Below are positions 16,860 to 25,926 of a stretch of 64,000 bases of DNA, piece after piece; within the stretch, counting starts at the first letter, position 1, and each line of letters begins with the position of its first letter. The DNA comes from Flavihumibacter fluvii (GTDB lineage Bacteria; Bacteroidota; Bacteroidia; Chitinophagales; Chitinophagaceae). Below the pieces are notes generated by a model. That model searched no databases. It was not told where the DNA came from and worked only from the letters and a program-made list of their open reading frames with translations. Where the stretch lies: assembly GCF_018595675.2 (NCBI RefSeq), contig NZ_CP092333.1, positions 2,814,001 through 2,878,000 on the forward strand, read 5' to 3'. The position numbers and the translations under genes are program-made.

Positions 16860-18335
16860 TTATTGAATACTCATTTTTCTGCCTTCTTTTAATATGATCT
16901 CTATGATCTCTTCAATATCTTTTTCTGATGTCCTGAAATTCACAATACAACCCCGCAAACAATATTTTCCCATGACAACAGCATTGGATAAAAATACTTC
17001 CCCGCCCTTTTGCAACTCATTCAATAAAGATTCATTCAACGTATTCAGGTAGGTGGCTTTCTCCTCCGAATCATTCATAAATCCAGCCGGGATATACCGT
17101 AAAGTAGTAATGCTTAAATTATGGGAAATGGCTTCCAGTTCTTCATGTGCGTCAGCAAGGTCATACATCAATTTCGACAACCGGATATCTTCGCTGATCA
17201 TTTCCGCATATCCCTTTCGGCCCACCTGTTGCAACATGAGCCAGACTTTCAAGGCCCTGAACCCCCGCGAATTCTGTAATCCATATTCATAATAATTCTG
17301 CATGACCGCTTCACCACTATCAAAATTATAATATACCGGGTGCGAACTGAAAGTAGCCGTCAGGTGGTTAGGGTCCTTCACCAAAGTACAGCCGGCTTCA
17401 AGCGGACTATACAACCATTTGTGGGGATCAAGGGCAATAGAATCAGCGGCATCAATGCCATCAAACATCTCCTTCAGTTCAGGCAGAACAGCCGCCGGAA
17501 TACCATAAGCGCCATCTACATGGAACCATATCCCGTAGTCTTTACAGATCGATGCAATGGCCCTGAGGTCATCCACTGCACCAGTGCTTACATCACCGGC
17601 AGTGCCCACCACTATAATTGGGAGGAAGCCATTTTGCACATCATCCTGTATCGTCTTTTCCAGGACGCTTGTATCCATCTTATTATGGGCATCTGCGGGT
17701 ATCCAGCGAATGGCATTCAGGCCAAGTCCAAATAAAAAAGCCGCTTTCTCAATCCAGGTATGTGTGGTCTTTGAACAATAGACCAGCATTTTATGCGATG
17801 CAGCAGAAATGCCCTCGGCCTTTGTTTCCTTTGGCGCCTTTGCGGTCCTTCCTGCAAGGAAACCGGTGAAATTGGCCATATTGCCGCCACTGACCAGTAC
17901 ACCGCCATAATTATTGGAAACCCCGATAAATTCAGCCAACCATTTCACGGTTTGCTTTTCGATTTCGGTGGCCATCGGGCTAAGGACTTGCGCCCCTACA
18001 TTGGGATTCACACTAGCCGCCAGCAGGTCTGCCAGGGCACCAATAGGTGCTGCAGCTCCGGTGATGTAGCCCATGAATTTAGGGTGGCCATTATAGAGGG
18101 AATGGTTCACCACCAGGTCGGTGGCCCTGATGAGCAGCGCTTCGGGCGGCGATCCATTTTCGGGCAATGGACCAGTACCCAATACCTTTTGTAATTGTTC
18201 CGGCGTTTCACCTGGTGTTACCTGGAGTTCAGTGATCCGCCCCATAAAATCTGCCACCTGGTCCACCAGCTGGTACCCCATTTTCCGGAAATCCCCGGGA
18301 CTGATATCAATGGGTGAAATCCGTTTTTTGTTCAT
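16860..18335 (-). CDS. PLP-dependent aromatic-L-amino-acid decarboxylase family protein
   Basis: 491-residue group II decarboxylase (aromatic amino acid/tyrosine/glutamate decarboxylase family). Visible features are the substrate-side segment YNGHPKFMGYITGAAAPIG, GVLVSGGNMANFTGFLAGR, the cofactor-binding WFHVDGAYG with its Asp, and DPHKWLYSPLEAGC with Lys306 as the Schiff-base lysine. The length is normal for the family. There is no signal peptide, so it is cytosolic, unlike its neighbours. Possible reactions are Trp, Tyr or Phe to the corresponding amine; sequence reading cannot separate them. It follows the serine hydrolase gene by 8 bases. Confidence 0.9.
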   Translation of the reverse strand: MNKKRISPIDISPGDFRKMGYQLVDQVADFMGRITELQVTPGETPEQLQKVLGTGPLPENGSPPEALLIRATDLVVNHSLYNGHPKFMGYITGAAAPIGALADLLAASVNPNVGAQVLSPMATEIEKQTVKWLAEFIGVSNNYGGVLVSGGNMANFTGFLAGRTAKAPKETKAEGISAASHKMLVYCSKTTHTWIEKAAFLFGLGLNAIRWIPADAHNKMDTSVLEKTIQDDVQNGFLPIIVVGTAGDVSTGAVDDLRAIASICKDYGIWFHVDGAYGIPAAVLPELKEMFDGIDAADSIALDPHKWLYSPLEAGCTLVKDPNHLTATFSSHPVYYNFDSGEAVMQNYYEYGLQNSRGFRALKVWLMLQQVGRKGYAEMISEDIRLSKLMYDLADAHEELEAISHNLSITTLRYIPAGFMNDSEEKATYLNTLNESLLNELQKGGEVFLSNAVVMGKYCLRGCIVNFRTSEKDIEEIIEIILKEGRKMSIQ

Positions 18336-18343
18336 GGTGCAGG

Positions 18344-20029
18344 TTATTTTATTTTATCAAACCGTAAATGTTGTATGCGGCCCGAATTCACTTCAAAGCC
18401 TTTGATAGTTTTATTACTATCCCGTATCATCTTCACATGATTGATCCACCAGTTTTCATTGGTCAAATGTTCTGTGCCGATTAGGTTGAGTCTGGCATCG
18501 TCATATTTTGCATTGGTGAGGTATAGATGGTGGTTCTTTAATATTATACTATAACTGCAATCCAGTTCTTTGCTATAATACTTTCCTGTATATGCCTTTA
18601 AAAATGCATCTGACCGAAGGGAATCAACAATATATTTTTTTACATGGTAGGTTTTTGAAGGAGTAAATACATCTGCCAGTGTATCCTTCCCCTTAATACT
18701 GAACCTGAATTTAATTTCAGGGGCAGCGGGTATTGAAAACGTATCCTTTTGTTCGGGGATCAAAAAATTGGTTTCATCAAAAACACGGTAATAAAGGCTA
18801 TTGCCCTTTACATAAAAATTGAAAGGAAGTCCATCATTTCCAATATAATCACCCAGGAATTTCTTCCATACCGCAGGATTTTTCAATACGGCAGCAGCAC
18901 TGTCCCGAGGTGCTTTTTTTTCCACTTTTTTTAGGGAACTATCTTTTATGAAAAGGTCAGCGATCGCATAAGCCATGCCACCCGGATCAAAGTCACCCAG
19001 GTTGCTGAATACCATGAAGGCCATTTTATTATCCGGGAAAACAGTGAGGTAGGTCCGGAATCCTGCATCTGCACCACCATGGGAAAATTCCCGCCATCCA
19101 TTATGCTTACCTACCGCGATGCCGTTGGCATAATCGAGTAATTTTCCACTATTCAATTTCCCTTGATGGGTCAGCAAATCAATATCGCGCTGATCACCTG
19201 AATGGTGGGAATAAAAATTCATCGCCCACCGGCTCATATCATTGACCGTTGTGAAAAGGCTGGTTGCCCCGGCCACAGAATAACTTAAAATGGCATTGGA
19301 AAAATGCGCACTATCCTTCCGGTTATACGAATAAGCCCGCCCCCTTTCGATCTCGGAATTATCATCGTGGAAATGGGTGCTGGCCATACCCAATGGTTTA
19401 AAAATAGCTGAATCGGTAAACTGCCGCAGGGTTTGCCCGGTCACTGATTTAACAATCTCCGCCAGCATGGTAAACCCGCTGTTGGAATAACTGTATTCTT
19501 CCCCCGGTGTGAAATTTAAAGCGCGCTGCTGGCTTAATATCTTCACTACATGCGCCTGGGTAATAACATCATCTAACCTGGTTCCTGAAATGGCCAGTAA
19601 CTGCCACTGATCACGGATGCCACTGGTATGGTTCAACAGGTGCTGTATCGTGATCTTATGTTTCAGGTCGGGAAACCAGGGCAGGTATTTGCGGACATCA
19701 TCATCCAGCTTCAACTTACCCTGTTTGGCCAGTAAGATCATGGACCAGCCGGCAAATTGTTTGGAAATGGACGCCATATGAAACAATGTGCCCGGTGTGT
19801 TAAAAATCCCGTATTCCAGGTTTGCCTTTCCATAACCTTTAGCGAATATCAGGGAATCATTGCGGACGATACCAACGGCGCAACCCGGACTATTTCCAAG
19901 CGTCCATTTTCCGAATAAAGAATCAATTCTGTTGGTGATGGAGTCGGGAATGGCCTGCGCCGTTACCGTTTGTACATTCAACAATACCAAAAAACTTGCA
20001 AGTATTGGGGCAATGAATTTTTTATACAT
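18344..20029 (-). CDS. Secreted serine hydrolase, class C beta-lactamase/DD-peptidase family
   Basis: 561 residues with a signal peptide (MYKKFIAPILASFLVLLNVQ) followed by the penicillin-binding-like transpeptidase fold. The SxxK motif is in HMASISKQFAGW, the YxN motif in YSYSNSGFTMLAEI, and the HGGADAGF segment stands for the third motif. The C-terminal 180 residues are rich in beta strands (FKIKGKDTLADVFT-like segments), as in the DUF3471-type tail of this family. Members act as esterases, D-amino peptidases or beta-lactamase-like enzymes; a real antibiotic resistance role is not implied. It precedes the amino-acid decarboxylase gene by 8 bases. Confidence 0.88.
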   Translation of the reverse strand: MYKKFIAPILASFLVLLNVQTVTAQAIPDSITNRIDSLFGKWTLGNSPGCAVGIVRNDSLIFAKGYGKANLEYGIFNTPGTLFHMASISKQFAGWSMILLAKQGKLKLDDDVRKYLPWFPDLKHKITIQHLLNHTSGIRDQWQLLAISGTRLDDVITQAHVVKILSQQRALNFTPGEEYSYSNSGFTMLAEIVKSVTGQTLRQFTDSAIFKPLGMASTHFHDDNSEIERGRAYSYNRKDSAHFSNAILSYSVAGATSLFTTVNDMSRWAMNFYSHHSGDQRDIDLLTHQGKLNSGKLLDYANGIAVGKHNGWREFSHGGADAGFRTYLTVFPDNKMAFMVFSNLGDFDPGGMAYAIADLFIKDSSLKKVEKKAPRDSAAAVLKNPAVWKKFLGDYIGNDGLPFNFYVKGNSLYYRVFDETNFLIPEQKDTFSIPAAPEIKFRFSIKGKDTLADVFTPSKTYHVKKYIVDSLRSDAFLKAYTGKYYSKELDCSYSIILKNHHLYLTNAKYDDARLNLIGTEHLTNENWWINHVKMIRDSNKTIKGFEVNSGRIQHLRFDKIK

Positions 20030-20071
20030 AAATCAGGCTGTCCTGAAAGATAAATAAAATGCACCACCTAA

Positions 20072-20200
20072 TCATACCGCCGTGTATTTGTTCCGGTAAC
20101 CAATTGGAGTCATCCGGTATAATTCCCGGATCGGCTTTCGCACTTGTTCAAACTGTTTTTTCGCGACTTCAATTTTTACCTGCTGGATGTATTCAGTTTT
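20072..20200 (-). pseudogene. Decayed C-terminal remnant of an AraC/GlxA-type regulator
   Basis: Reading the minus strand from 20200 gives about 42 codons: KTEYIQQVKIEVAKKQFEQ, a short linker, then LYRMTPIGYRNKYTAV and a stop. The first part matches the helix before the second helix-turn-helix of AraC-type DNA-binding domains. The last part matches their conserved C-terminal end (TGMTPxxYRNKY). About 20-25 residues, the second recognition helix, are missing between them. A stop lies directly upstream, so no intact gene is possible. It overlaps the end of the lipocalin-like gene by a few bases. Confidence 0.6.
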
Positions 20201-20645
20201 TTATCCTTTTATACTTCTCCACAATGATATGGTCGATGCCCAGTTTCTCCACTTTCTCCACGCCATTTTGAATCAGGGTATCGCCGGAAATCTTTACGAC
20301 AAATTCAAACTTTCCACCCTCCCATTCTTTGGTGGTAAAATAATCCAGGTGTTCCGTATACACGCTATCTACCAGGGTATATGGCCCACCGCCACCAGAA
20401 AACGGAATGGCCGTTGAATCCTTTGCCCCGCTGATATCATGACTTAAGAAAGCAAAATGCGTGGGATTGATGATCTTGATCATCTTCAATTTCGGATTGA
20501 AAGTAGATGTAGTGGTATCACCCGATGTAGAGGTAGCCGAAATTAATTCCCAGGTGCCGATAATCGGCAGCTGGACTTTCTCAGATGGTTGTGAACAGGA
20601 AACAGCAACGAAGAGAACAGCCAGACATGCCATAAAAATTTTCAT
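20193..20645 (-). CDS. Lipocalin-like lipoprotein of unknown role
   Basis: 150 residues from the ATG at 20645, which yields a lipoprotein signal (MKIFMACLAVLFVAVSC). The longer frame from 20741 adds 32 residues with no signal and is rejected. The mature part starts with IIGTWELISATSTSGD, the usual opening strand of lipocalin-like domains of Bacteroidota, and continues with FAFLSHDISGAKDS and a YTEHLDYFTTKEWEGGKFEF segment. These are also seen in DUF4488-like proteins. Ligand and role are unknown. It stands alone between small genes. Confidence 0.78.
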   Translation of the reverse strand: MKIFMACLAVLFVAVSCSQPSEKVQLPIIGTWELISATSTSGDTTTSTFNPKLKMIKIINPTHFAFLSHDISGAKDSTAIPFSGGGGPYTLVDSVYTEHLDYFTTKEWEGGKFEFVVKISGDTLIQNGVEKVEKLGIDHIIVEKYKRIKN

Positions 20646-20816
20646 GCAAACATATTTTTGGGTGCCCGAATATACAGGATATTCATCCGATACACACCAA
20701 ATCACCTTGGGGTAATTGGGTGTTCGGGGCGATCCATCCACCTACCTTAGGCGGACCCAAAAATTCCCCCTAACGGCTGGAGCAGCCGCATGCAATACAG
20801 TAAAGTACAAAGCTAT

Positions 20817-21029
20817 TTAGGGCAACCTCGCTTCATCATATGAAACAGAAGTGCCTTCGTTGGCTAACCCGCCCCCTGCTATTGCTTTTACATGTGAAAC
20901 AGCACTTCCCATGGCGCGATTAATAGCCGCAACTGAAGATCTTTTTTTAATTTTTTTATTAGCCGTTTTGTTTTCCAGGGGTTTAGTCTCTGTTTTTGTT
21001 TCTGTACGTTTAATTTCTTCGTTTTCCAT
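20817..21029 (-). CDS. Small basic hypothetical protein
   Basis: 70 residues from ATG 21029: a charged N-terminal half (MENEEIKRTETKTETKPLEN, then a lysine-rich stretch) and a C-terminal half with alanine and glycine (AAINRAMGSAVSHVKAIAGG). An upstream in-frame start at 21113 would add a hydrophobic segment but has no supporting context. No family was recognised. The codon usage looks ordinary for the region. Downstream, a small hairpin (CGGCT..AGCCG at about 20775-20789) followed by a weak T-run could end the transcript. Confidence 0.5.
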   Translation of the reverse strand: MENEEIKRTETKTETKPLENKTANKKIKKRSSVAAINRAMGSAVSHVKAIAGGGLANEGTSVSYDEARLP

Positions 21030-21193
21030 GACGTGAATTTTAGTGCTAAAAGAAATAAAAAACAACACACATAAGTTACTAAAAAAAACCGGTTTCTGCG
21101 TTAAATGATTCACACTTTTTTGAAGTCCAGATTAGTTTAGCAAAGAATGCTGGTTTGAAGGACCGCCTGATTGAAATCACTGAACAACATGAT

Positions 21194-22426
21194 TTACTGC
21201 TGCAATTTTTCTAATTTTTTCCGGGTTTCCGGATTGCCGGAAATTGACAAGGCTTTCTTATAAAAGTCAATGGCCATTTCCTTTGCACGCACTGCTTCAT
21301 AATAATCGCCCATTGAATCATATACATTACCACTTTCAGGATAATTAGCAACATTCAGGCTGAAAAAACTCTCCGCCTTTTTATATTGCTTTAAGGCCAG
21401 GGCCTCGTAGCCGATGCTGTTGATCATCATTTCCGGTGGAGCCACCTTATACCCCATCTTTTGGGAAACTTTCGTGTAATGCCCGTCCAGCTTCCTGGAA
21501 AAAGCTGCCGTTGTATCTTCAAAATCTTTACCTGTTATCTTCATTGGATAAAAATCAAAGATGAAACGCAGCGCATCATATTCCGTGATCAGGGGTACGG
21601 AACAGTGCGAGTCTTCACTATAATATTTGCCCTTATATTTCAACCCGTTCTGTTTGTTCTGTTCAAAATAGCTGCTTAAATCAAGGATAGAACGGATATG
21701 TTTTGATGAGCCGGCGGTATCTTTCCTTATGTTCTTAATATCCATGCCATCATCCATCGTATTGGCAATGCCAAGATATAATGCTGTGTTGGGAAATTTT
21801 CTTTCCGCCAATACCTTTTTCGATTCCAGTAATAATTTCTGGTGATCCCACCACATACTTGGATCAATACATACATAGGAATTGAACAATTTGGTATAGT
21901 GGACGAAGGTATTCATCACGGTCAATCCACCAAAGGAGTGGCCAATCAGCATCCTATAGGGTTGTGTCGGATACTTACTTTCAATATATGGTATCAGCTC
22001 CTTTTCGATGAAGGCAATGAAATTCGAACCACCGCCGGAAGTTTTGGAAAAGGCGCTGTCCATATATGGCGGATCTGCGTCCACATGTGTTGGTGTAAGA
22101 TCCCTGGTCCGGTCAGTATTGGGAATGCCTACAACAATCATTTCAGGGCAAATCATGTTGCCATTAACAGTGCTCAGTTGCTGGACCATGCCGACGACTG
22201 AAAAGAAATGCGCGTCACCATCCAACAGGTACAGGACGGGGTAACGCTGCGCAGCATACTGGCCAACCGGACCACCATCCGGCACATAGACCCAGATCTT
22301 TCTTTGCTCCTTGAGAATTTTAGATGAAACACTGTCAATTTTCCCTATTACAATGCTGTTACCAGATTGGGCGGAACCCATTGAACAGGCAAAGATTGTC
22401 CATAACAATAAGTGAACTTTTCTCAT
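21194..22426 (-). CDS. Secreted esterase-D-like alpha/beta hydrolase with C-terminal TPR
   Basis: 410 residues from ATG 22426 with signal MRKVHLLLWTIFACSMGSAQ. The region 30-290 is a putative esterase domain (esterase D/ferri-siderophore esterase family): YPVLYLLDGDAHFFSV, VVGIPNTDRTRDLTPTH, the nucleophile elbow MLIGHSFGGLTVMN, and the His in SEDSHCSVPLITEYDALRF. The last 100 residues form about two TPR-like repeats (EALALKQYKKAESFFSLN, DYYEAVRAKEMAIDFYKKAL). This fusion is common in Bacteroidota and its substrate is unknown. An upstream GTG/TTG extension adds ten residues without purpose. A promoter-like box lies 47 bases before the start. Confidence 0.88.
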   Translation of the reverse strand: MRKVHLLLWTIFACSMGSAQSGNSIVIGKIDSVSSKILKEQRKIWVYVPDGGPVGQYAAQRYPVLYLLDGDAHFFSVVGMVQQLSTVNGNMICPEMIVVGIPNTDRTRDLTPTHVDADPPYMDSAFSKTSGGGSNFIAFIEKELIPYIESKYPTQPYRMLIGHSFGGLTVMNTFVHYTKLFNSYVCIDPSMWWDHQKLLLESKKVLAERKFPNTALYLGIANTMDDGMDIKNIRKDTAGSSKHIRSILDLSSYFEQNKQNGLKYKGKYYSEDSHCSVPLITEYDALRFIFDFYPMKITGKDFEDTTAAFSRKLDGHYTKVSQKMGYKVAPPEMMINSIGYEALALKQYKKAESFFSLNVANYPESGNVYDSMGDYYEAVRAKEMAIDFYKKALSISGNPETRKKLEKLQQ

Positions 22427-22472
22427 AACGCAATCTTTAATAGTCACAATAAACAACCAGTCTTGTTTGACT

Positions 22473-22480
22473 CAAATCTA
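22473..22480 (-). promoter_or_regulatory. Bacteroidota-type -7 box for the esterase gene
   Basis: On the minus strand the sequence TAGATTTG matches the TAnnTTTG consensus of the main sigma factor of Bacteroidota. It stands about 46 bases upstream of the ATG at 22426, a plausible leader length. The matching -33 TTG element is poor (TGTTT at about the right distance), so the call is tentative. Confidence 0.35.
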
Positions 22481-22649
22481 CGATTACTGCATCAAACTTA
22501 AACAGTGTCATATTGCCTGAAACACCAGTCGTTAAAGTATTCTTTACACAACAAACACAATCCATCAACAAACGCTGCCAAATAAATTTAATCGGGGAAA
22601 TTTCTAACAATACCGGCCTATCCGTGTTCTATTTGGAAACATATTATTT

Positions 22650-23177
22650 ATGAAAAAGATTGTACTGGGATTAGTGGGTATGGCTATTTTATCGTCAGCA
22701 ATGGTGATGGCTACAGCGGTAAACAACATCAAAATAGATACGACTGCTGTTTATCCGCAAGCACTAAAAGATGTAGTTGATATTACTATTGGTTCGCCCG
22801 ACCATACCACATTGGTGGCTGCTGTAAAAGCAGCGGGCCTGGTTGAAACCCTTAAAAGTGCAGGGCCATTTACCGTATTTGCTCCAACCAATGCGGCATT
22901 TAATGCATTGCCAAAAGGAACGGTTGAAGGCCTGCTAAAGCCAGAAAGCAAAAGCGCCCTTACTAATGTATTAACCTACCACGTGGTAGCAGGTGCTGTA
23001 AAAGCAGCCGACCTGAAAGATGGCCAGAAAATAAAGACCCTTCAAGGTGAAGAACTTACAGTTTCAATTAAAGGCGGGAAAGTAAAGATCAATGGAGCTA
23101 CTGTATCAGCTGCTGATTTAACCGGAAGTAATGGTGTTGTACATGTGATCAATGCTGTGATGCTGCCGAAAAATTAA
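22650..23177 (+). CDS. Secreted fasciclin (FAS1) domain protein
   Basis: 175 residues: a signal segment (MKKIVLGLVGMAILSSAMVM) and one FAS1 domain from about 40 to 175. The FAS1 hallmarks are DHTTLVAAVKAAGLVETLKS, GPFTVFAPTNAAFNALP (H1 box), LTNVLTYHVVAG with the conserved YH, and the closing NGVVHVINAVMLP. FAS1 domains mediate adhesion and protein contacts at the cell surface. A paralogue of similar size lies at 28902-29468. The gene is monocistronic, ending in a strong hairpin terminator. Confidence 0.93.
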   Translation: MKKIVLGLVGMAILSSAMVMATAVNNIKIDTTAVYPQALKDVVDITIGSPDHTTLVAAVKAAGLVETLKSAGPFTVFAPTNAAFNALPKGTVEGLLKPESKSALTNVLTYHVVAGAVKAADLKDGQKIKTLQGEELTVSIKGGKVKINGATVSAADLTGSNGVVHVINAVMLPKN

Positions 23178-23205
23178 TATTCATTTTGGCAAATAACAGC
23201 AGTTT

Positions 23206-23240
23206 AAAGGAGTAACTTTTGTTGCTCCTTTTATTATAAT
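23206..23240 (+). terminator. Rho-independent terminator after the fasciclin gene
   Basis: AAAGGAGTAAC at 23206-23216 pairs with GTTGCTCCTTT at 23221-23231 over 11 positions (one T-G wobble), with a TTTT loop and an AT-rich tail TATTATAAT. It starts 28 bases after the fasciclin stop codon. The flanking A-run would allow activity in the other direction as well. The rest of 23178-23414 shows no gene. Confidence 0.8.
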
Positions 23241-23414
23241 ATCCCAGCCGGACGATTTGGATGTTATTCCCTGTCACCATCCCATCAATAATCGTAGGAT
23301 AGGCAACACATCCTTTTTTGTTTCGTTGCGGCCACAAGAGTACCGGTATCGGGCAGTAAAAACCGGATTTCACTGCCCGGTAAAGAACGGTGATGCGGGT
23401 TATTTGAATAATAT

Positions 23415-23801
23415 TTATTTCGCTAACAATGCAGTATCCACAGCCTGGAAAAAATGCGTCACTTTGCCATCCTTTAAGGTCCAGATATGCGCTGCATTTG
23501 CTTTAAATGGTTTGCCTGTGGCTTTATTCGTTCCCTGGTAATAACCGACCATGGCCACTTTATCCCCTTCGCCAAAAATGTCGGTAACAGCAATATTAAA
23601 CCCATCAAAATACTCCCCGATTTTCATGAATACATTTGCAACCACCGCATCCGGGCCAATAAAAATACCATCGCCCTCTACAAATGGCATGCCCATGCAT
23701 TCACGCCATTCAATAGTCGGATCATAAAGGGCTAAAACTGCCGGTACATTTCCAGTAGAAAAATTCGCATACATTTCCTTGATCAGGTCTGTGTTTTTCA
23801 T
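23415..23801 (-). CDS. SnoaL-like/ketosteroid isomerase-related protein
   Basis: 128 residues without signal peptide, NTF2-like fold: KEMYANFSTGNVPAVLALYD, the turn IEWRECMGMPFVEGDGIF, MKIGEYFDGFNIAVTDIFGE and the strands GYYQGTNKATGKPFKANAAH and IWTLKDGKVTHFFQAVDTA. This is the typical pattern of small SnoaL-like proteins, which bind or isomerise small hydrophobic compounds. Catalytic function is not proven. It lies just downstream (minus strand) of the broken acyltransferase gene and is probably independent of it. Confidence 0.85.
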   Translation of the reverse strand: MKNTDLIKEMYANFSTGNVPAVLALYDPTIEWRECMGMPFVEGDGIFIGPDAVVANVFMKIGEYFDGFNIAVTDIFGEGDKVAMVGYYQGTNKATGKPFKANAAHIWTLKDGKVTHFFQAVDTALLAK

Positions 23802-23825
23802 TTTGTTTTTTTATATGGTAAAATG

Positions 23826-24667
23826 TTATAAATAACTCAGCCATTTCTTCTCAGGATGGCTGCTTTTGTAGATGTCGTACCATTTGCACGAGAGATACAA
23901 TGCACTTACCAAGTTAATCCAAATGAGGTATACGAGAGGCAAATTAAATCCCTCCCCGGCCATTACAAACTTCCAGGGTGATCCGGCAATTCCCTTCAAC
24001 CATCTGCAAAACTATGGCCGCGGGCAAAAAAGAGACTGGTGCTAAGGATACCTATCAGGTAAAAATGAAGTATGTAAAAAAACTTCGGCACCTTGCCATA
24101 CAGGATGAAGATCTTTGCCAACCTGCCTTCTGTATTCTTTACGAGGTCCAGGAAGATGCAGCCAATCCTAATGGGGACTGCCATAAATAATAATGATGGC
24201 GGATACTTTTGCACTTTCATAAAAGATAAAAAAGTAAAAGCACTGCTCTTCTGCGTGGACCAGGAAAAGGATCTCCATAAATATTCGTGAAACGCAATGC
24301 CGCAAAAAACAGTAACAGGATCAAGTAATATGGGAGCCAGATCATCAGCCCGAGGATGGCCATACTAATACCAATGGCCCAAAGCGTCTGAAGTCAACCA
24401 ATATCAACATAATCCCCGGGTAATTAAAAAACTGCTCAGTTCCCGGGTTGTTTTCCATTCATGCTGCAGCCAGGCAGAAATACCTGAAAGGAAAACAAAA
24501 ATGGATACGCAGAGGTGGGTAATCCAGCGGGTTCCAAAGAGAATTGGTGAAGTTGTTTCCAGGTCCATGGAATCCAGCACCTGGGCAGGCGCATGAAAAT
24601 AACTCCGGCAATGATCCAATGCCATAATGATTATGATGACGCCCCGTAATAAATTGATCGATGCCAT
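23826..24667 (-). pseudogene. Frameshifted heparan-alpha-glucosaminide N-acetyltransferase-like (DUF1624) gene
   Basis: The minus strand encodes a typical polytopic acyltransferase in at least three frames. The first 87 codons (from 24667) give SINLLRGVIIIIMALDHCR and RWITHLCVSIFVFLSGISAW, ending in SFLITRGLC and a stop at 24404. A second part with ISMAILGLMIWLPYYLILLL follows in another frame. A third block holds KYPPSLLFM and GKVPKFFYILHFYLIGILST and stops at 23996. After a one-base shift the last block reads LKGIAGSPWKFVMAGEGFNL to LSYL and the true stop at 23826-23828. The whole family profile is thus recoverable, but the gene cannot make one protein unless these are sequencing errors. 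Confidence 0.8.
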
Positions 24668-24673
24668 GTGGAC

Positions 24674-25633
24674 TTAGTTTTTTTCCTCAACAATCATGGC
24701 GATTTTATTGTCTACTGGTTCCACACTCAGCAGGTACCGGTAAATAGCTTTTATTTCTGTATCACTCATCCTGCCAAAGGGACCCCATGGCATAGGCGAC
24801 TGGGGATACACTTTTCCTTTTCGGAAACGTTGCAGGAAAACCTCTTCGCTCCATCCGGTTAAATGGCCGGTCTTTTTATCCGGTGTAAGGTTAGGGGTAT
24901 GAAAAGTAAATCCCTTCTCCTCCATCTGAAATCCACCTGAAAAATCCTTACCGATAAAAGCGCCTGTTTTCAGGTCACGGTTGGTGTGGCAGCCGCGGCA
25001 ATTGGCAACACTGGTAGCCAGGTATTTACCGTATTCCACAGTAGAATCCGGTTGTATAGTTTGAAGCACTTCGCCATCCGGACCAACAGGTTTCAGGACA
25101 AATGCCTTGATCACTTTTCCAAGTAAATTATAGGCATGATCAGGTACTTTATGCTTAACCGGCTGCATGCTGCGCACATAAGAAATAATGGCCGTAAGAT
25201 CTTCATCACTGGTATTATGGAAGGGCATGAAATTAAACATAGCACGGCCATCATACCCAACACCGTAGCGCAACGAACGAGCAATTTGCGCATCCGTAAG
25301 TTTGCCGATGCCCGTTTCATCATCAGACGTTATATTTCTTGGATAGATCTTTCCGATAGGCAGGTCAAAAACCTTTCCGCCGGTGAGTGCTACTTCCTGG
25401 CCCTTATCCACGAGGTCTTCTGTGCCGGCTGCCCCATGGCAATCGGCACAATGTGCAGGTCCATACACAAGGTATTTACCCCTTGCCAGAACAGCACTGT
25501 CCTTACTGGCCTTGATACCCGACGGGTAAGGTGCATCATATTTTAAATGTTGCCGCATTAAAACCGTAGCCGATAAAACAAGAATAAATAATAACAGGAT
25601 TACACCTGCCCATTTAAATATTTTCTTTAACAT
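24674..25633 (-). CDS. Membrane-anchored diheme cytochrome c
   Basis: 319 residues with an N-terminal transmembrane anchor (about 8-27) and two c-type haem sites: CADCH at residues 62-66 and CRGCH at 212-216. Each is followed by a domain of the class I cytochrome kind, with candidate Met axial ligands in FNFMPFHN and QSPMPWGPFG. This layout matches cytochrome subunits of alcohol/aldehyde dehydrogenases and other quinoprotein systems. It is divergent from the cytochrome/PQQ-dehydrogenase operon starting at 25927 over a 293-base spacer with no other recognisable feature, so it is a likely electron carrier for that enzyme. Confidence 0.9.
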   Translation of the reverse strand: MLKKIFKWAGVILLLFILVLSATVLMRQHLKYDAPYPSGIKASKDSAVLARGKYLVYGPAHCADCHGAAGTEDLVDKGQEVALTGGKVFDLPIGKIYPRNITSDDETGIGKLTDAQIARSLRYGVGYDGRAMFNFMPFHNTSDEDLTAIISYVRSMQPVKHKVPDHAYNLLGKVIKAFVLKPVGPDGEVLQTIQPDSTVEYGKYLATSVANCRGCHTNRDLKTGAFIGKDFSGGFQMEEKGFTFHTPNLTPDKKTGHLTGWSEEVFLQRFRKGKVYPQSPMPWGPFGRMSDTEIKAIYRYLLSVEPVDNKIAMIVEEKN

Positions 25634-25926
25634 GGCTGGACGCTATTATTAAGGATTCTACAATCTGGATAATAATTTCACATCCGGCATGCCAATTACC
25701 CTAATTTTTACAAGACTGATTGTAACACTGGTCGTGAAATTCAGAACTGGATTGTCCAATAATTTACAATATACCAGAGATCAAGGTCAGCAAGGCAGGA
25801 TGAATGGAGCCTTAGACTGTCCGAAACAGTGGAAATATTTTTCGGTTGAAGGGTGCGCGTCAGCCATATTCTTAAAATAACCGTATCTTATGTGCAAATA
25901 TTTTCCGCTGGCCCAACACCTGCACT

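Noticed and set aside
20770-20795. Short hairpin CGGCT/AGCCG as terminator
   Set aside because: Five-base stem and only a distant T-run; too weak for a separate call, mentioned with the small gene upstream.
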